64,000 nt of DNA from positions 29,046,082 to 29,110,081 of the forward strand of contig NC_067207.1 in the NCBI RefSeq assembly GCF_026262505.1. The letters run 5' to 3'. A program made the translations under genes and the position numbers. Numbering within the stretch: position 1 is the stretch's first letter; each line of letters begins with the position of its first letter. Below the pieces are notes generated by a model, which saw only the letters and a list, made by a program, of their open reading frames with translations, had not been told where the DNA came from and searched no databases. Shown piece by piece: positions 20,210 through 29,147 of the stretch. The stretch is from Trichomonas vaginalis G3 (Eukaryota; Parabasalia; Trichomonadida; Trichomonadidae).

Positions 20210-21154
20210 ATGGCACTTCTAATTTATATAATTATATGCGGTCAAAACAGGTATCATAAAAATGGCATAATTGGGCATCTTTATGTATTAATTACCACAA
20301 CAATTCCAAATCGCCTTGACAAATTTTTCGAAAAACATCTTCCAAGCTGGTTACTTAATTTGTCTCCAAATTTTGCAAATAATATATTCAAATACATGAC
20401 CATGCTCTTTTATTCATGCATTTATGGATTTTTTGCGTTGACTTTTTTAATAAAATCATATGGATCATTCCAAAACATATTTATACATCCGTATCTAAAC
20501 ATGTTTATTAGCATTACAATACTTCCTTGGCCTTGGATAATATTGATTCTTTTAAATAATATGAATCCAGGAATAATTACCAAAGAGAATTACAAAGATT
20601 ACCTAAAAATATATCCTTATGATTCAGTATTATATAAAGAACGAGTTTCAGATACAGAAGGATTTCCAATAGTTCCTAGATCTCATTATTGCTCATTTTG
20701 GAATTGTCGAGTTGCCAAATATGACCATTATTGTGCTTGGGTGGCCGCACCTATAGGGGCTAGAAATCATAAATATTTTCTTGCATTTCTATTGACAAAC
20801 ATCAATTCATCTATATACTACATATATGGAACATTTAATCTTTTACGTTATAGAATGAAATTACACAAAATTTACTTAACATCTTTATTGAGTATATATA
20901 AGAGTATATTCTGGGTTTTATTCTGGGAACCATTAATATTGGCGTCACTTGCTTCATTAATAATAACATTCATTGCTTTAACATTGTTTGTAATTCAACA
21001 ATCAGTTGGCATTTCAAGAAATATTACCCTTGTCGAAGGTGAAAAGATATCGGATTTAAATAAAATTAGAAAAAGAGAAGGATTACCGGCTTATATTCAT
21101 GTATATAATAAAGGATTTTTAGCAAACTGGAAAGAGTTTTTCTCTGGAGTTTAA
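20210..21154 (+). CDS. Divergent DHHC-type protein S-acyltransferase (DHYC variant)
   Basis: The protein has 314 residues from the ATG at 20210; the codon before it is TTG and a stop lies upstream at 20168. Two hydrophobic helices (about 61-84 and 96-117) precede, and two more (about 186-205 and 235-260) follow, a cytosolic Cys-rich domain containing RSHYCSFWNC and DHYC (172-175), then APIGARNHKYFLAFL. This is the four-helix layout of palmitoyltransferases. DHYC in place of DHHC is known in active yeast Akr-type enzymes. Two things are odd. The first CxxC zinc pair normally upstream is absent, and the usual NCVG is API-G, so one or both zinc sites are degraded. It is either a specialised or a non-catalytic member, acting at ER, Golgi or plasma membrane. 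Its convergent neighbour is a Myb gene 154 bp away. Confidence 0.7.
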   Translation: MALLIYIIICGQNRYHKNGIIGHLYVLITTTIPNRLDKFFEKHLPSWLLNLSPNFANNIFKYMTMLFYSCIYGFFALTFLIKSYGSFQNIFIHPYLNMFISITILPWPWIILILLNNMNPGIITKENYKDYLKIYPYDSVLYKERVSDTEGFPIVPRSHYCSFWNCRVAKYDHYCAWVAAPIGARNHKYFLAFLLTNINSSIYYIYGTFNLLRYRMKLHKIYLTSLLSIYKSIFWVLFWEPLILASLASLIITFIALTLFVIQQSVGISRNITLVEGEKISDLNKIRKREGLPAYIHVYNKGFLANWKEFFSGV

Positions 21155-21308
21155 CTCATAAATATGCTATGCTCATTGTTTGTAAATGTTATATTTATTA
21201 TAGTTTATATATTAAATTCTGTTTATCTCTATCAATATTTTTATTGAACCGCATAAATTGAAAACAATCATAATCATTATACTCTGATGGAGAATCGCAT
21301 TATATATC

Positions 21309-21809
21309 TTAAGCCTGCTCGAATATCTCGATTGGAATATCCAAATTTTCGAAATCATTAAACCATGATTCAATAGATGGCAATATATCATTCTTATCAT
21401 CCTTTTCGATTGGTTTGGGTGCTTCCTTCTCGGATTCAGAACTTGATGAATCATTTGATATTATTAATGATTTTTTTAATATACACCATCTATTCTTTAA
21501 TGCGGCATCGGTTCTCCTATCAAAGAGCTTCGAGATTTTGACCCATTTAGGACCAAGTTGACATAATTTTTCTTTTAATAATTCATCTTCTTCTGGAGTC
21601 CAAGGATTTCGATTGATATCAGGTGAGAGGTACTTGGTGTATCTCTCTTTACATTGTCGTGCATTTCTATTTTTCATCATCTTCGCAATAAATTCCCAAT
21701 TTTTATCTCCGTATCTCATTACAAGGGTTAGTAATTGGCTGTCTTCTTTTGGACTAAATTGGGCTTTGGGGTGCGGCTTTCCGATAGAACATAGTGACCG
21801 TAATGACAT
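21309..21809 (-). CDS. R2R3-type Myb DNA-binding protein
   Basis: The protein has 166 residues. Two Myb repeats cover about 16-66 (AQFSPKEDSQLL to RQCKERYTKYL) and 67-118 (RNPWTPEEDELL to LKNRWCILKK). The helix-turn-helix signature RQCKERY in the first repeat is the recognition helix typical of trichomonad and c-Myb R2 repeats. The second has ALKNRW. The first tryptophan of repeat 1 is replaced by Phe (QFSPKED), which is common in this family. A Ser/Glu-rich acidic tail follows (SSSSESEKEAPK). Short R2R3 proteins of this kind are abundant in Trichomonas, where Myb proteins regulate iron-responsive and other genes through MRE sites. It is expected to be nuclear; its targets are unknown. Confidence 0.88.
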   Translation of the reverse strand: MSLRSLCSIGKPHPKAQFSPKEDSQLLTLVMRYGDKNWEFIAKMMKNRNARQCKERYTKYLSPDINRNPWTPEEDELLKEKLCQLGPKWVKISKLFDRRTDAALKNRWCILKKSLIISNDSSSSESEKEAPKPIEKDDKNDILPSIESWFNDFENLDIPIEIFEQA

Positions 21810-21890
21810 GCCTTGCCTGAACGTTCTGATTATAAACTGAATTGAGTATTTTCTTTTTAAACAGTTATCAATTTTTTACCCAAACTTTTC

Positions 21891-22157
21891 TGATGGAAAT
21901 TCAAATTTGTGATTCAATGACCATTATCAAACCGTCAATTGTATGGGATTTTTATTATATAACCGATATTTTGTCTCAATTTGGTGAACTTTTAGGTCTA
22001 TCTAATTATACAGGTGAAGCGAAAATTCCAGGAAAAAAATAATAGCATTAGCCAATGCTTCAAGATTATAACAACTGAAAAATGTTTTTTTGAGAGAGCT
22101 TTGAATCTTCCTTATTTTGAAGCAATTGGATTATTTGAACCTTTTGCAAATTTTTAA
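21891..22157 (+). pseudogene. Short decayed coding remnant
   Basis: Two pieces of protein-like sequence lie on the same strand in different frames: one from about 21891 to 22042 (MEIQICDSMTIIKPSIVWDF, then FGELLGL) and one ending at a stop at 22157 (FFERALNLPYFEAIGLFEPF). Their amino-acid composition is protein-like and their order suggests one former gene with at least one frameshift. I do not recognise the family. It lies head-to-head with the Myb gene. Confidence 0.35.
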
Positions 22158-22488
22158 TTTATTAGCGCTTGTATGCCAGCATAGCTGACAGTAAATTTCA
22201 TCTATCGGAATGCAAAAATTGAATCTTTCAAAACGATGAAATATGATTTTACTCTGAATCTATTAAATCAGCTATAGAATTTATCATGATGCAATAGGAT
22301 ACCTCTAGACATAATTATGGTAGCGATAAATTGAATTAAATAAGTTTTTTAAAATTATTTTAATAAAATGTCAACTTAATAACAAATAACTTGAAACATT
22401 TCGGACCAAATACATGCCTTTAATCATGATGCAGAGCTCCAATTCTCCCGTTTTATGTCAAAAACACTAATTATCCGTTTCTCCATCA

Positions 22489-22492
22489 TTAA
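22489..22492. repeat. Left TTAA target site of the Kolobok element
   Basis: TTAA directly before GGGTATAGT; the matching TTAA is at 25494-25497. Confidence 0.75.
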
Positions 22493-23796
22493 GGGTATAG
22501 TCCACTAAAAATTTTTAAGTTTTGACAATGAAAATAAGCTCTGTGACCATGTAAATATATATCTATGCAAAACGAGAGGTTATGCCATAATTTTTTTTAG
22601 TTATCAAATTTTCCTTTTTTTGAGAGAAGTCTCTCAATAATTTGAGAAGAATCTTTGATATAAAGAGATACACATTTGTAGAACGAAGTAAGTGTTTTCC
22701 AAACATTTTATATGTTCATCCTGTATAACAATATAAAGCTGCATAGTGCCATCTTGTGCGTTTGCTATTTTATGTACTTTTCATTGAGATAATCCCTCTT
22801 CTCGGGTGATTTTAACAGTCAACTCAATTTTAAAATAAAGATTTCATCAAAATGATTTCGAAATTCGGATATTGATTATATAAATAGCACTGTTAACATA
22901 TTTTGGATGAGTAAAAAATACCTTGTTTTGTATGCATTTAGTACACCTTTATTTTTGATTAAAACTATAAAATTTTTATTCCTTATATAATAAATAGTAT
23001 ATGTTACATAAACATGAAATTCAATAGCATTCAATTTTGGATTTTTTAGATTTGGTAAATTTTAGAAGAAATAAAATCAGCAATCAAAATAAAGAAACTT
23101 TTTTTGTATCTTCTATGATTACCTTTTGGTACTAAATTTTGCATTAATAAGTAAATTATCTGTATTATTCTGTGAGCACAAGCCCTCAGTTATGCTGGTA
23201 GTGAATGATGAATCGTCATTTTGCGAAGAGAACGCGATTATTAAGGTAATTTTGAGAATTGTCTTGAATTATTTAAAATTAAAGTTAATTGAATAGGTAG
23301 GATAACTAGCCTTTGCTAAATTTGTATAATTTGACCTTATTCTAGTTGGATCTGAGAATATTTTGCTGAAATAATAAATTATATCGCCGATTTATGAAAA
23401 TTTCTCTGATGGGACCGACTCGCTGAAACGTATTAGTGTTAATGGTAACTTGTCTGAATTTTCAAATTTTTTTCGAAATCCAAAAAATCACAAACAAAAG
23501 CATCAAAATTAGATTTGCATTTAAGGTTTTCATTTTTTTTGGAAAATAAAAATATTTTTTCCCCAATAAAGTTTATTTTTACTTTTGAGAGGAATAGAAA
23601 CGTTATTTTGGAATTTTGAAACGACAGAAATGTTCCATTTTTAATGTAGATTCTAAAATGGGGTCAAATTTTTGATTGAACCGTTATCCATTGAAAAACC
23701 TCGATTTTAAAATGTTATTCCAAAATATTCATCTAATGATATAGTATATATTTATTAATTATTACTTTTTATTCAATTTTCACTTTTGGCGGGATT

Positions 23797-23801
23797 TCAT
23801 T
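23797..23801 (+). promoter_or_regulatory. Initiator of the Kolobok transposase
   Basis: TCATT, continuing as a run of T, 13 bases before the ATG at 23815. A host-type start signal inside the transposon. Confidence 0.5.
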
Positions 23802-23814
23802 TTTTTGTTGTTGT

Positions 23815-25107
23815 ATGGGCCATATTGTTCACCCAAAACGGAAAACAAAGGCAATGCATAACATTTTACTCCACGAACGTCGTCGACTCTCAGCGCGACA
23901 GATGCTTGGTGCTTGCATAATGACCGGAATGCCATATACAAAAGGTGCTCGCTTTCTTTCTCTTTGTGGAACTAAGCCCCCTGTGAAGAGTGGTGTCATG
24001 AGACAACAGAGATTTTGTGACGATAAGATTAGAAGACTTAAAAGTATTTCCCTAATGCTGTCGAGAAAGTCCTTCAGTGGTTACTTATCCATTGATGCAA
24101 GATGGACGCACAGGCGAAACTCGCCAAGTTGTACAGTAACTGCGCTCGATGCTGTCACAAAAAGAGTTCTTGCATGCGTGAACATCAACCATATTGGTGG
24201 AAACAGACAGCATGCTCAGTATTCCGGAGCTTCCAACAATATGGAAAGTGCTGGAACTCGAATCATCTTGAAGCAATTAAAGAAATACAATATCTTGAAA
24301 GATGTTAAAGAGATTATTAAAGACCGAGATAACAAAAGTGTCTCTGTCTTTAAAGAATTTGGCGTCTCTCATCTTGAAAGATTCGATCCAGGTCATGTAT
24401 CAAAAAATATCTCAAAAGATTTTACAAAGTTCTCAGCTTCTCATAAGACAGTTGAAGTTTTCAACGACAAGACTCAGAAGATTGAAAAAATAGAGAGACC
24501 TTTCTGGGGTCTGAATGCAAGCCTAAGTATGTGGCTTTGGTCATGTTTTGCCGAAGAAAATATTGACAAACGTACGAAAATGTGGGAGAATTGTGTCTAC
24601 CATTACGTAGGCAATCATTCTTTTTGCGAACCGCACAATTACAAATGCTTTGAATGGCAAAAAGGTGTCAATTCGATCCAACTTCAATTCATGCTCTATG
24701 ACTGGGTTCACAAATGGACACCCATAGTTTCCAAAGTTTCTTCCATTGGATCTACCTGCATGAATGAAGCGTTTAACTCCAAAATTGCATGCTATTTGGA
24801 CAAATCAAGAGCCTGGAAGAACATTAACATTAGAGTTAACGTTGCAATCTTAGAATGGAATGATCCAGAGCATTTTCTCGGAGATATACAAAAAGCATTA
24901 CATCTTCCCCCACTTCCAGAAGATTGTGTCAAATCATTTGAAGAGAATTGTTACTCCAAAATGATATTGAAACAAAAAACTGTTACAAAAGGTTCTAAAA
25001 AACAGAACAAATACAAAAAATCCATTCAGAGTGTACCAGGAGGAGATTATCAAGTTTTCAAGTCCGAATGGGAATCAGAAGACGAAGACATTGATGACTT
25101 TGATTAA
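23815..25107 (+). CDS. Kolobok-type transposase
   Basis: The protein has 430 residues. After a basic N-terminus (HPKRKTKAMHN), a first catalytic-type Asp lies in YLSIDARWTHRR (about 92-103), followed by a strand (CTVTALDAVTKRVLAC). The SGASNNMESAGTRIILKQL helix and the IIKDRDNKSV segment (second Asp, about 168-173) are characteristic of the Kolobok transposase fold. A His-rich DPGHVSKN follows. A late acidic helix near NEAFNSKIACYLDK could supply the Glu. The C-terminus is acidic (SEWESEDEDIDDFD). It lies inside an element with TTAA borders, which supports the family. Codon use is less AT-biased than the flanks. The enzyme has no premature stop and may be active; assignment of individual catalytic residues is tentative. 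Confidence 0.75.
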   Translation: MGHIVHPKRKTKAMHNILLHERRRLSARQMLGACIMTGMPYTKGARFLSLCGTKPPVKSGVMRQQRFCDDKIRRLKSISLMLSRKSFSGYLSIDARWTHRRNSPSCTVTALDAVTKRVLACVNINHIGGNRQHAQYSGASNNMESAGTRIILKQLKKYNILKDVKEIIKDRDNKSVSVFKEFGVSHLERFDPGHVSKNISKDFTKFSASHKTVEVFNDKTQKIEKIERPFWGLNASLSMWLWSCFAEENIDKRTKMWENCVYHYVGNHSFCEPHNYKCFEWQKGVNSIQLQFMLYDWVHKWTPIVSKVSSIGSTCMNEAFNSKIACYLDKSRAWKNINIRVNVAILEWNDPEHFLGDIQKALHLPPLPEDCVKSFEENCYSKMILKQKTVTKGSKKQNKYKKSIQSVPGGDYQVFKSEWESEDEDIDDFD

Positions 25108-25600
25108 CGAAAATTACATTTTATTTATTGTTTTTGTTTTTAATTAAATTATTATTATGCTCATTTTCTTATTTTGATTTTTTCTCATTATGATATAAAT
25201 AATTTATTAATGCATTTATCCAATAATTATGCTATGATATTTTTATGCCTTATTTCATTTCTCTTATATTTGATAATCTGGTAAAATATAGTTCAGACTA
25301 TAATCATTTTAGATTATTGATATATTTATATAGGTTAGAATAAAATTAGTTTCATTTTCTACTTTTATTTTGAATTAATAATTTATAATATCAAATATTA
25401 TGGCGTAACCTCTCCTTTAAAATATAGATATATATAGGCCTATAGAGTTTATTGGCACTCTCAAAACTCTAGAATTTTGAGTTTACTATACCCTTAATAT
25501 TATATTTTATTTAATGATACAATAACAATGCATTATCAGCTCGAATTACCTACTTTATATCATGATTTCAAATTTGTCACATTTTTGACAATAATTTCAA

Positions 25601-26461
25601 ATGGGAATTCAATTATCCCAGAAATGCTATGAAGAAGGAACTTTAATTGAATGCTATAACTACCCACTATTGTGGATAGCATTTTTGATTATTGCAATAA
25701 TTACTTTATTCTATTATTATCGATTTATAACCGCGATTATTCAAATCAGAAAATTATCATTCAAAGAAACATGGCCATCAATTCTTTTTTGGTTTTCTGT
25801 TAGCAGTGCGCCGACAATTACACTTCTGCGCTATCTTTCATTTAATCTTTGGAATAGCAACTTTGAAATCTTTCTTTTTATGATCATGAGACCATCATCT
25901 ATTGCATTACCATATGTAGCTATTTCAGCTGTTATATTAAAATTAGGAACACAGATTCACCTTTCAAAAACTGGAGATAGCCATTACAGGCGAAATACTA
26001 CGATTCTTCTATTACAGTTTATCTTTGTCCTTCTCACAAATATAATTTATTTCTCTATCAGATTACAAAAGATAAGTTTTCGCTTTCTTAACATTACAAA
26101 CCTCTTAACATACCTTCTGAACATATTTATATTTATCACAATTTCTCTTAGATTTATTACCCAAATTCAAGAAATTGCAATTTCTACTTTACCAACTAAT
26201 TTCATATCTAATATCAATATCGGATTGAATATAATCATCATATTAAATATCCTACATTTAGGAATTCATACTTCTTTTAATGCTTGGACTGATTTATGCG
26301 GAATCCCATTCAAAAACCTCCGAGTTGTTCAATTCCATACATATGTAGGTCTTCAATTCATCCAAGATATTATCGCTACCATCATACCAGGCTTTGTATT
26401 GTCTCTTGGCATTGTTTATTTCAATAATCTTCCATCATCATACGGCTATCAGTCACCATGA
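25601..26461 (+). CDS. Seven-helix membrane protein of unknown family
   Basis: The protein has 286 residues. A short N-terminus with two Cys (SQKCYEEGTLIECYNY) precedes seven evenly spaced hydrophobic helices at roughly 23-45, 57-77, 87-112, 128-148, 163-182, 197-222 and 247-272. Loops are short and the C-terminus is short (NNLPSSYGYQSP). This is a GPCR-like or TOM3/THH1-like topology, but I see no DRY or NPxxY motif, so receptor function is only a possibility. The start ATG is preceded by TCACATTTTTGAC, a weak initiator. The coding sequence is as AT-rich as the flanks, with many Ile/Phe/Asn codons. A repeat-rich foldback region begins immediately after the stop codon. Confidence 0.5.
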   Translation: MGIQLSQKCYEEGTLIECYNYPLLWIAFLIIAIITLFYYYRFITAIIQIRKLSFKETWPSILFWFSVSSAPTITLLRYLSFNLWNSNFEIFLFMIMRPSSIALPYVAISAVILKLGTQIHLSKTGDSHYRRNTTILLLQFIFVLLTNIIYFSIRLQKISFRFLNITNLLTYLLNIFIFITISLRFITQIQEIAISTLPTNFISNINIGLNIIIILNILHLGIHTSFNAWTDLCGIPFKNLRVVQFHTYVGLQFIQDIIATIIPGFVLSLGIVYFNNLPSSYGYQSP

Positions 26462-26463
26462 TT

Positions 26464-27727
26464 ATATTGTTGTAAACAGAAATTCATCAAAAGTGACACC
26501 TCAGAAAAGCTAAAATATTGAATTTTTGGAACTTTTGATAGAGCACGTTTTTAAATATTAATTAAAGTAAATGTATATTTTGTAAAGATTCTTTTTAATA
26601 AAAAAATAAAATTTTGAAGAAGAACACAAAATCTTCTGAAAAATAATATCACATAAACTCATATTATTTTCTAATATATAACTATTTTATATAAAAATCA
26701 AATTCAATGATCTTAAAAGCGAAGGATAAACCTCAAAATTTACGAATATAATGAGTGGGAATATAATGCTTATCTATCATAAAACCATATGAAATATCAA
26801 TTTTTGCTTTACGCCTAATTTTTGACGACAATTAGCAAAAAATGTTAAATGTTAACACTCAGTCCATTTGAATATGAAAATAAAATTGACTTTGATTAAA
26901 TGTTTTTATTTATCATGCAATTCTTCTTGCGACCAAAGATTTGAATAAAAGTTCAAAAAATAAGATAGCTTAAAAAAATATACGGTAGTGTTTACTAATA
27001 GATGAATAGTATATAAATTCTATTAAAATGGATTTGATCCAAAAAAATATAAAACCAAAAATAATTGTTATAATTTAAATGAAGAAGTAATTTAAAACGA
27101 TTTTATTTATGATCAAATTTTATATATTTTTTTGGATCAAATCCATTTTAATAGAATTTATATACTATTCATCTATTAGTAAACACTACCGTATATTATT
27201 TTTTAAGCTATCTTTTTTTTTGAACTTTTATTCAAATCTTTGGTCGCAAGAAGAATTGCATGATAAATAAAAACATTTAATCAAAGTCAATTTTATTTTT
27301 CATATTCAAATGGACTGAGTGTTAACATTTAACATTTTTTGCTAATTGTCGTCAAAAATTAGGCGTAAAGCAAAAATTGATATTTCATATGGTTTTATGA
27401 TAGATAAGCAATTATATCCCACTCATTATATTCGTAAATTTTGAGGTTTATCCTTCGCTTTTAAGATCATTGAATTTGATTTTTATATAAAATAGTTATA
27501 TATTAGAAAATAATATGAGTTTATGTGATATTATTTTTCAGAAGATTTCATTCTATATGCCTATGAAAAGTACTCTCAAAACTAACTTTTTCCTAATTAT
27601 AATTAAATCTAGAATATTGTATTATGCTTAGTATTATTTCATTTTTCTCATTCAATTTAGAATTTACAAATGTCAAAAAATTGAGAGCTGTCACTTTTGA
27701 TGAATTTCTGTTTATTACAATATATTG
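26464..27727. mobile_element. Inverted-repeat element containing a foldback
   Basis: About 37 bp at 26464-26500, including AAACAGAAATTCATCAAAAG and then TGACA, recur as the reverse complement at about 27690-27727. Between them is a much larger palindrome (26628-27548). The sequences between the outer and inner repeats are not complementary, so the outer repeat is probably an older miniature element into which the foldback was inserted. I find no clear target duplication for either. The left end abuts the stop codon of the seven-helix gene. No protein is encoded. Confidence 0.45.
26628..27548. repeat. Foldback palindrome, arms of about 425 bp
   Basis: The left arm (26628-27054) and right arm (27118-27548) are almost perfect reverse complements separated by a loop of about 63 bp. 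They start and end with AAATCTTCTGA. Only a few single differences separate the arms. It could be a foldback transposon or an inverted duplication. RNA from it would be a long perfect hairpin and a potential source of double-stranded RNA. Confidence 0.8.
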
Positions 27728-28322
27728 TAATTTTGTTGTTAAATTTTATGTCATTTTTTAATTTACATAAAATGTTTGTATTTAGGCTTTTAGCGTATTA
27801 AAATTTCATTTACTCTTTTGATGTAATCGTGAGTGCATAGTTCTGATCAGCTTTACAAAACAAATTTGATTGAAAATTTTTCCAAAAACCATGAATAATC
27901 ATATTTTTTGAATAAATTGAAATGTATGGTCTTTGTATATGTATATTCCGGTAGTATCGAAAAATTGCATCATTTTGAATTCAATTTTTTGAAAGGAAAA
28001 TTGAATAAGATAGCGGTTAGCGGGAGTAAACGGAATAATGTTGATAGCACAACTAGTGAAAGACTAGTGACATTGAATGTAATTAAGTTGCAATAGATGT
28101 ACAGGCCTTATGAGGTCTCTATTCACAAGAGATCTTTGGAATTTAGGCTTGATATGATATCCTCTGATATCCCGTGTGCTTCTGTATAATGTCACTTTTT
28201 TACATAAAATGATGCGATTTCTTCCTTTTCCACTTGATCTACAAGTTTAGTTCCCGTATGGAATAGTATTAAACTCAACATCATTACATATAATATAGTT
28301 TGAATTTGGATATCTTAATCAC
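27728..28322. other. Intergenic region upstream of the HMG-box gene
   Basis: No gene is recognised. Short open frames near 27908-28096 show no motif and have low-complexity composition. Confidence 0.35.
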
Positions 28323-28406
28323 ATGGACTTATTAATGGAACTCCGTATAAAATTCAATGTGAAAATCATTATGGATTTTGAGCTTCTACCTCAAACGTTC
28401 CTCACT

Positions 28407-28805
28407 ATGACCAAAAACACTGTCATTCTCTCAATACCTCCTAGTATGGCAGGAAAGAACAAGGACAAAGATGGAAATAAATCAAATAAGATGCCAAAAT
28501 TACCAAATCCATACTTTATGTTCTGCAAAGAAAGGAGACAGATACTCCAAGCCGAAAACTCTCAAATATCCAGCCGCGAAATTACCAAGAAACTTGCTGA
28601 AGAATGGAAGAATTTACCTGAAATCGAGAAATCCCGCTATAATGAGAGATATAGAGAAGAATTGGCTAAGTTTTATAAAGAAAAAGAGAAATTAGAGCAT
28701 CCTCAGCCAATGCAGAATACTCTCTTTCTCAAATTATTATCTGTTGATGGAAGGATAATCAATATCCCAGCGCAACTGTCTGCTGGTCCCTTTATGCAAT
28801 TCTAG
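28407..28805 (+). CDS. Single HMG-box DNA-binding protein
   Basis: The frame is open from an ATG at 28323 (160 residues). The ATG at 28407 directly follows an initiator-like TCACT and gives 132 residues. A third ATG (28446) starts MAGKNKDK. The conserved part begins after that: a Lys-rich segment, then an HMG box (PNPYFMFCKERRQ, ITKKLAEEWKNLPEIEKSRY, then ERYREELAKFYKEK), about 65 residues with the Pro-N-terminal turn, the two Trp/Tyr core positions and the K-rich third helix. HMG-box proteins bend DNA in chromatin or transcription. The C-terminal tail (about 40 residues) is short and hydrophobic, without an acidic stretch. The start is uncertain among the three ATGs. Confidence 0.75.
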   Translation: MTKNTVILSIPPSMAGKNKDKDGNKSNKMPKLPNPYFMFCKERRQILQAENSQISSREITKKLAEEWKNLPEIEKSRYNERYREELAKFYKEKEKLEHPQPMQNTLFLKLLSVDGRIINIPAQLSAGPFMQF

Positions 28806-29147
28806 AGTAAATATATGTATGATTATTGCCCAGTTTATAACACTTTTATCAAATTTTTATATATCAAACATAAAATTCTCAGTTAGACTGCAATATCTAG
28901 TTTCATTTGTAATACATACCAAATAATAGTTGATGTTCTCTCTGAATTTCGGATTAATTATGAAAATATTTCATAAATCCAATTGATATTTACTGCTTTA
29001 TATGAGTTTCAACCTAAAAACGAACGATATTTTTATTTAATATCATAGTGGTATACATAAATAATTCATTTGTTCAAATAATAAGTTTTAATTTTTTAAA
29101 TTTTTTTTACCAGTAAGAACAAGTAAATTCAAATAAGTTATATGAGA
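28806..29147. other. Convergent intergenic region, nothing recognised
   Basis: This 342-bp AT-rich spacer lies between the 3' ends of the HMG-box and RtcB genes. Only oligo-T/oligo-A runs are seen. Confidence 0.4.

Larger units (their letters stand above)
22493..25493 (+). mobile_element. Kolobok-type DNA transposon
   Basis: This 3,001-bp element begins GGGTATAGT and ends ACTATACCC and is flanked by TTAA, the target duplication characteristic of Kolobok. The inverted ends are imperfect and extend about 100 bp; the inner word GAGAGGTTAYGCCATAAT is shared (left near 22570-22590, right near 25400). A single long gene (23815-25107) encodes the transposase with no interruption. About 1.3 kb precedes the gene and 0.4 kb follows it, AT-rich and without other genes. 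It looks complete. Kolobok elements are known from Trichomonas. Confidence 0.75.

Noticed and set aside
27908-28096. Plus-strand frame of 62 codons upstream of the HMG-box gene
   Set aside because: No motif, no clear initiator, and composition like the surrounding intergenic DNA.
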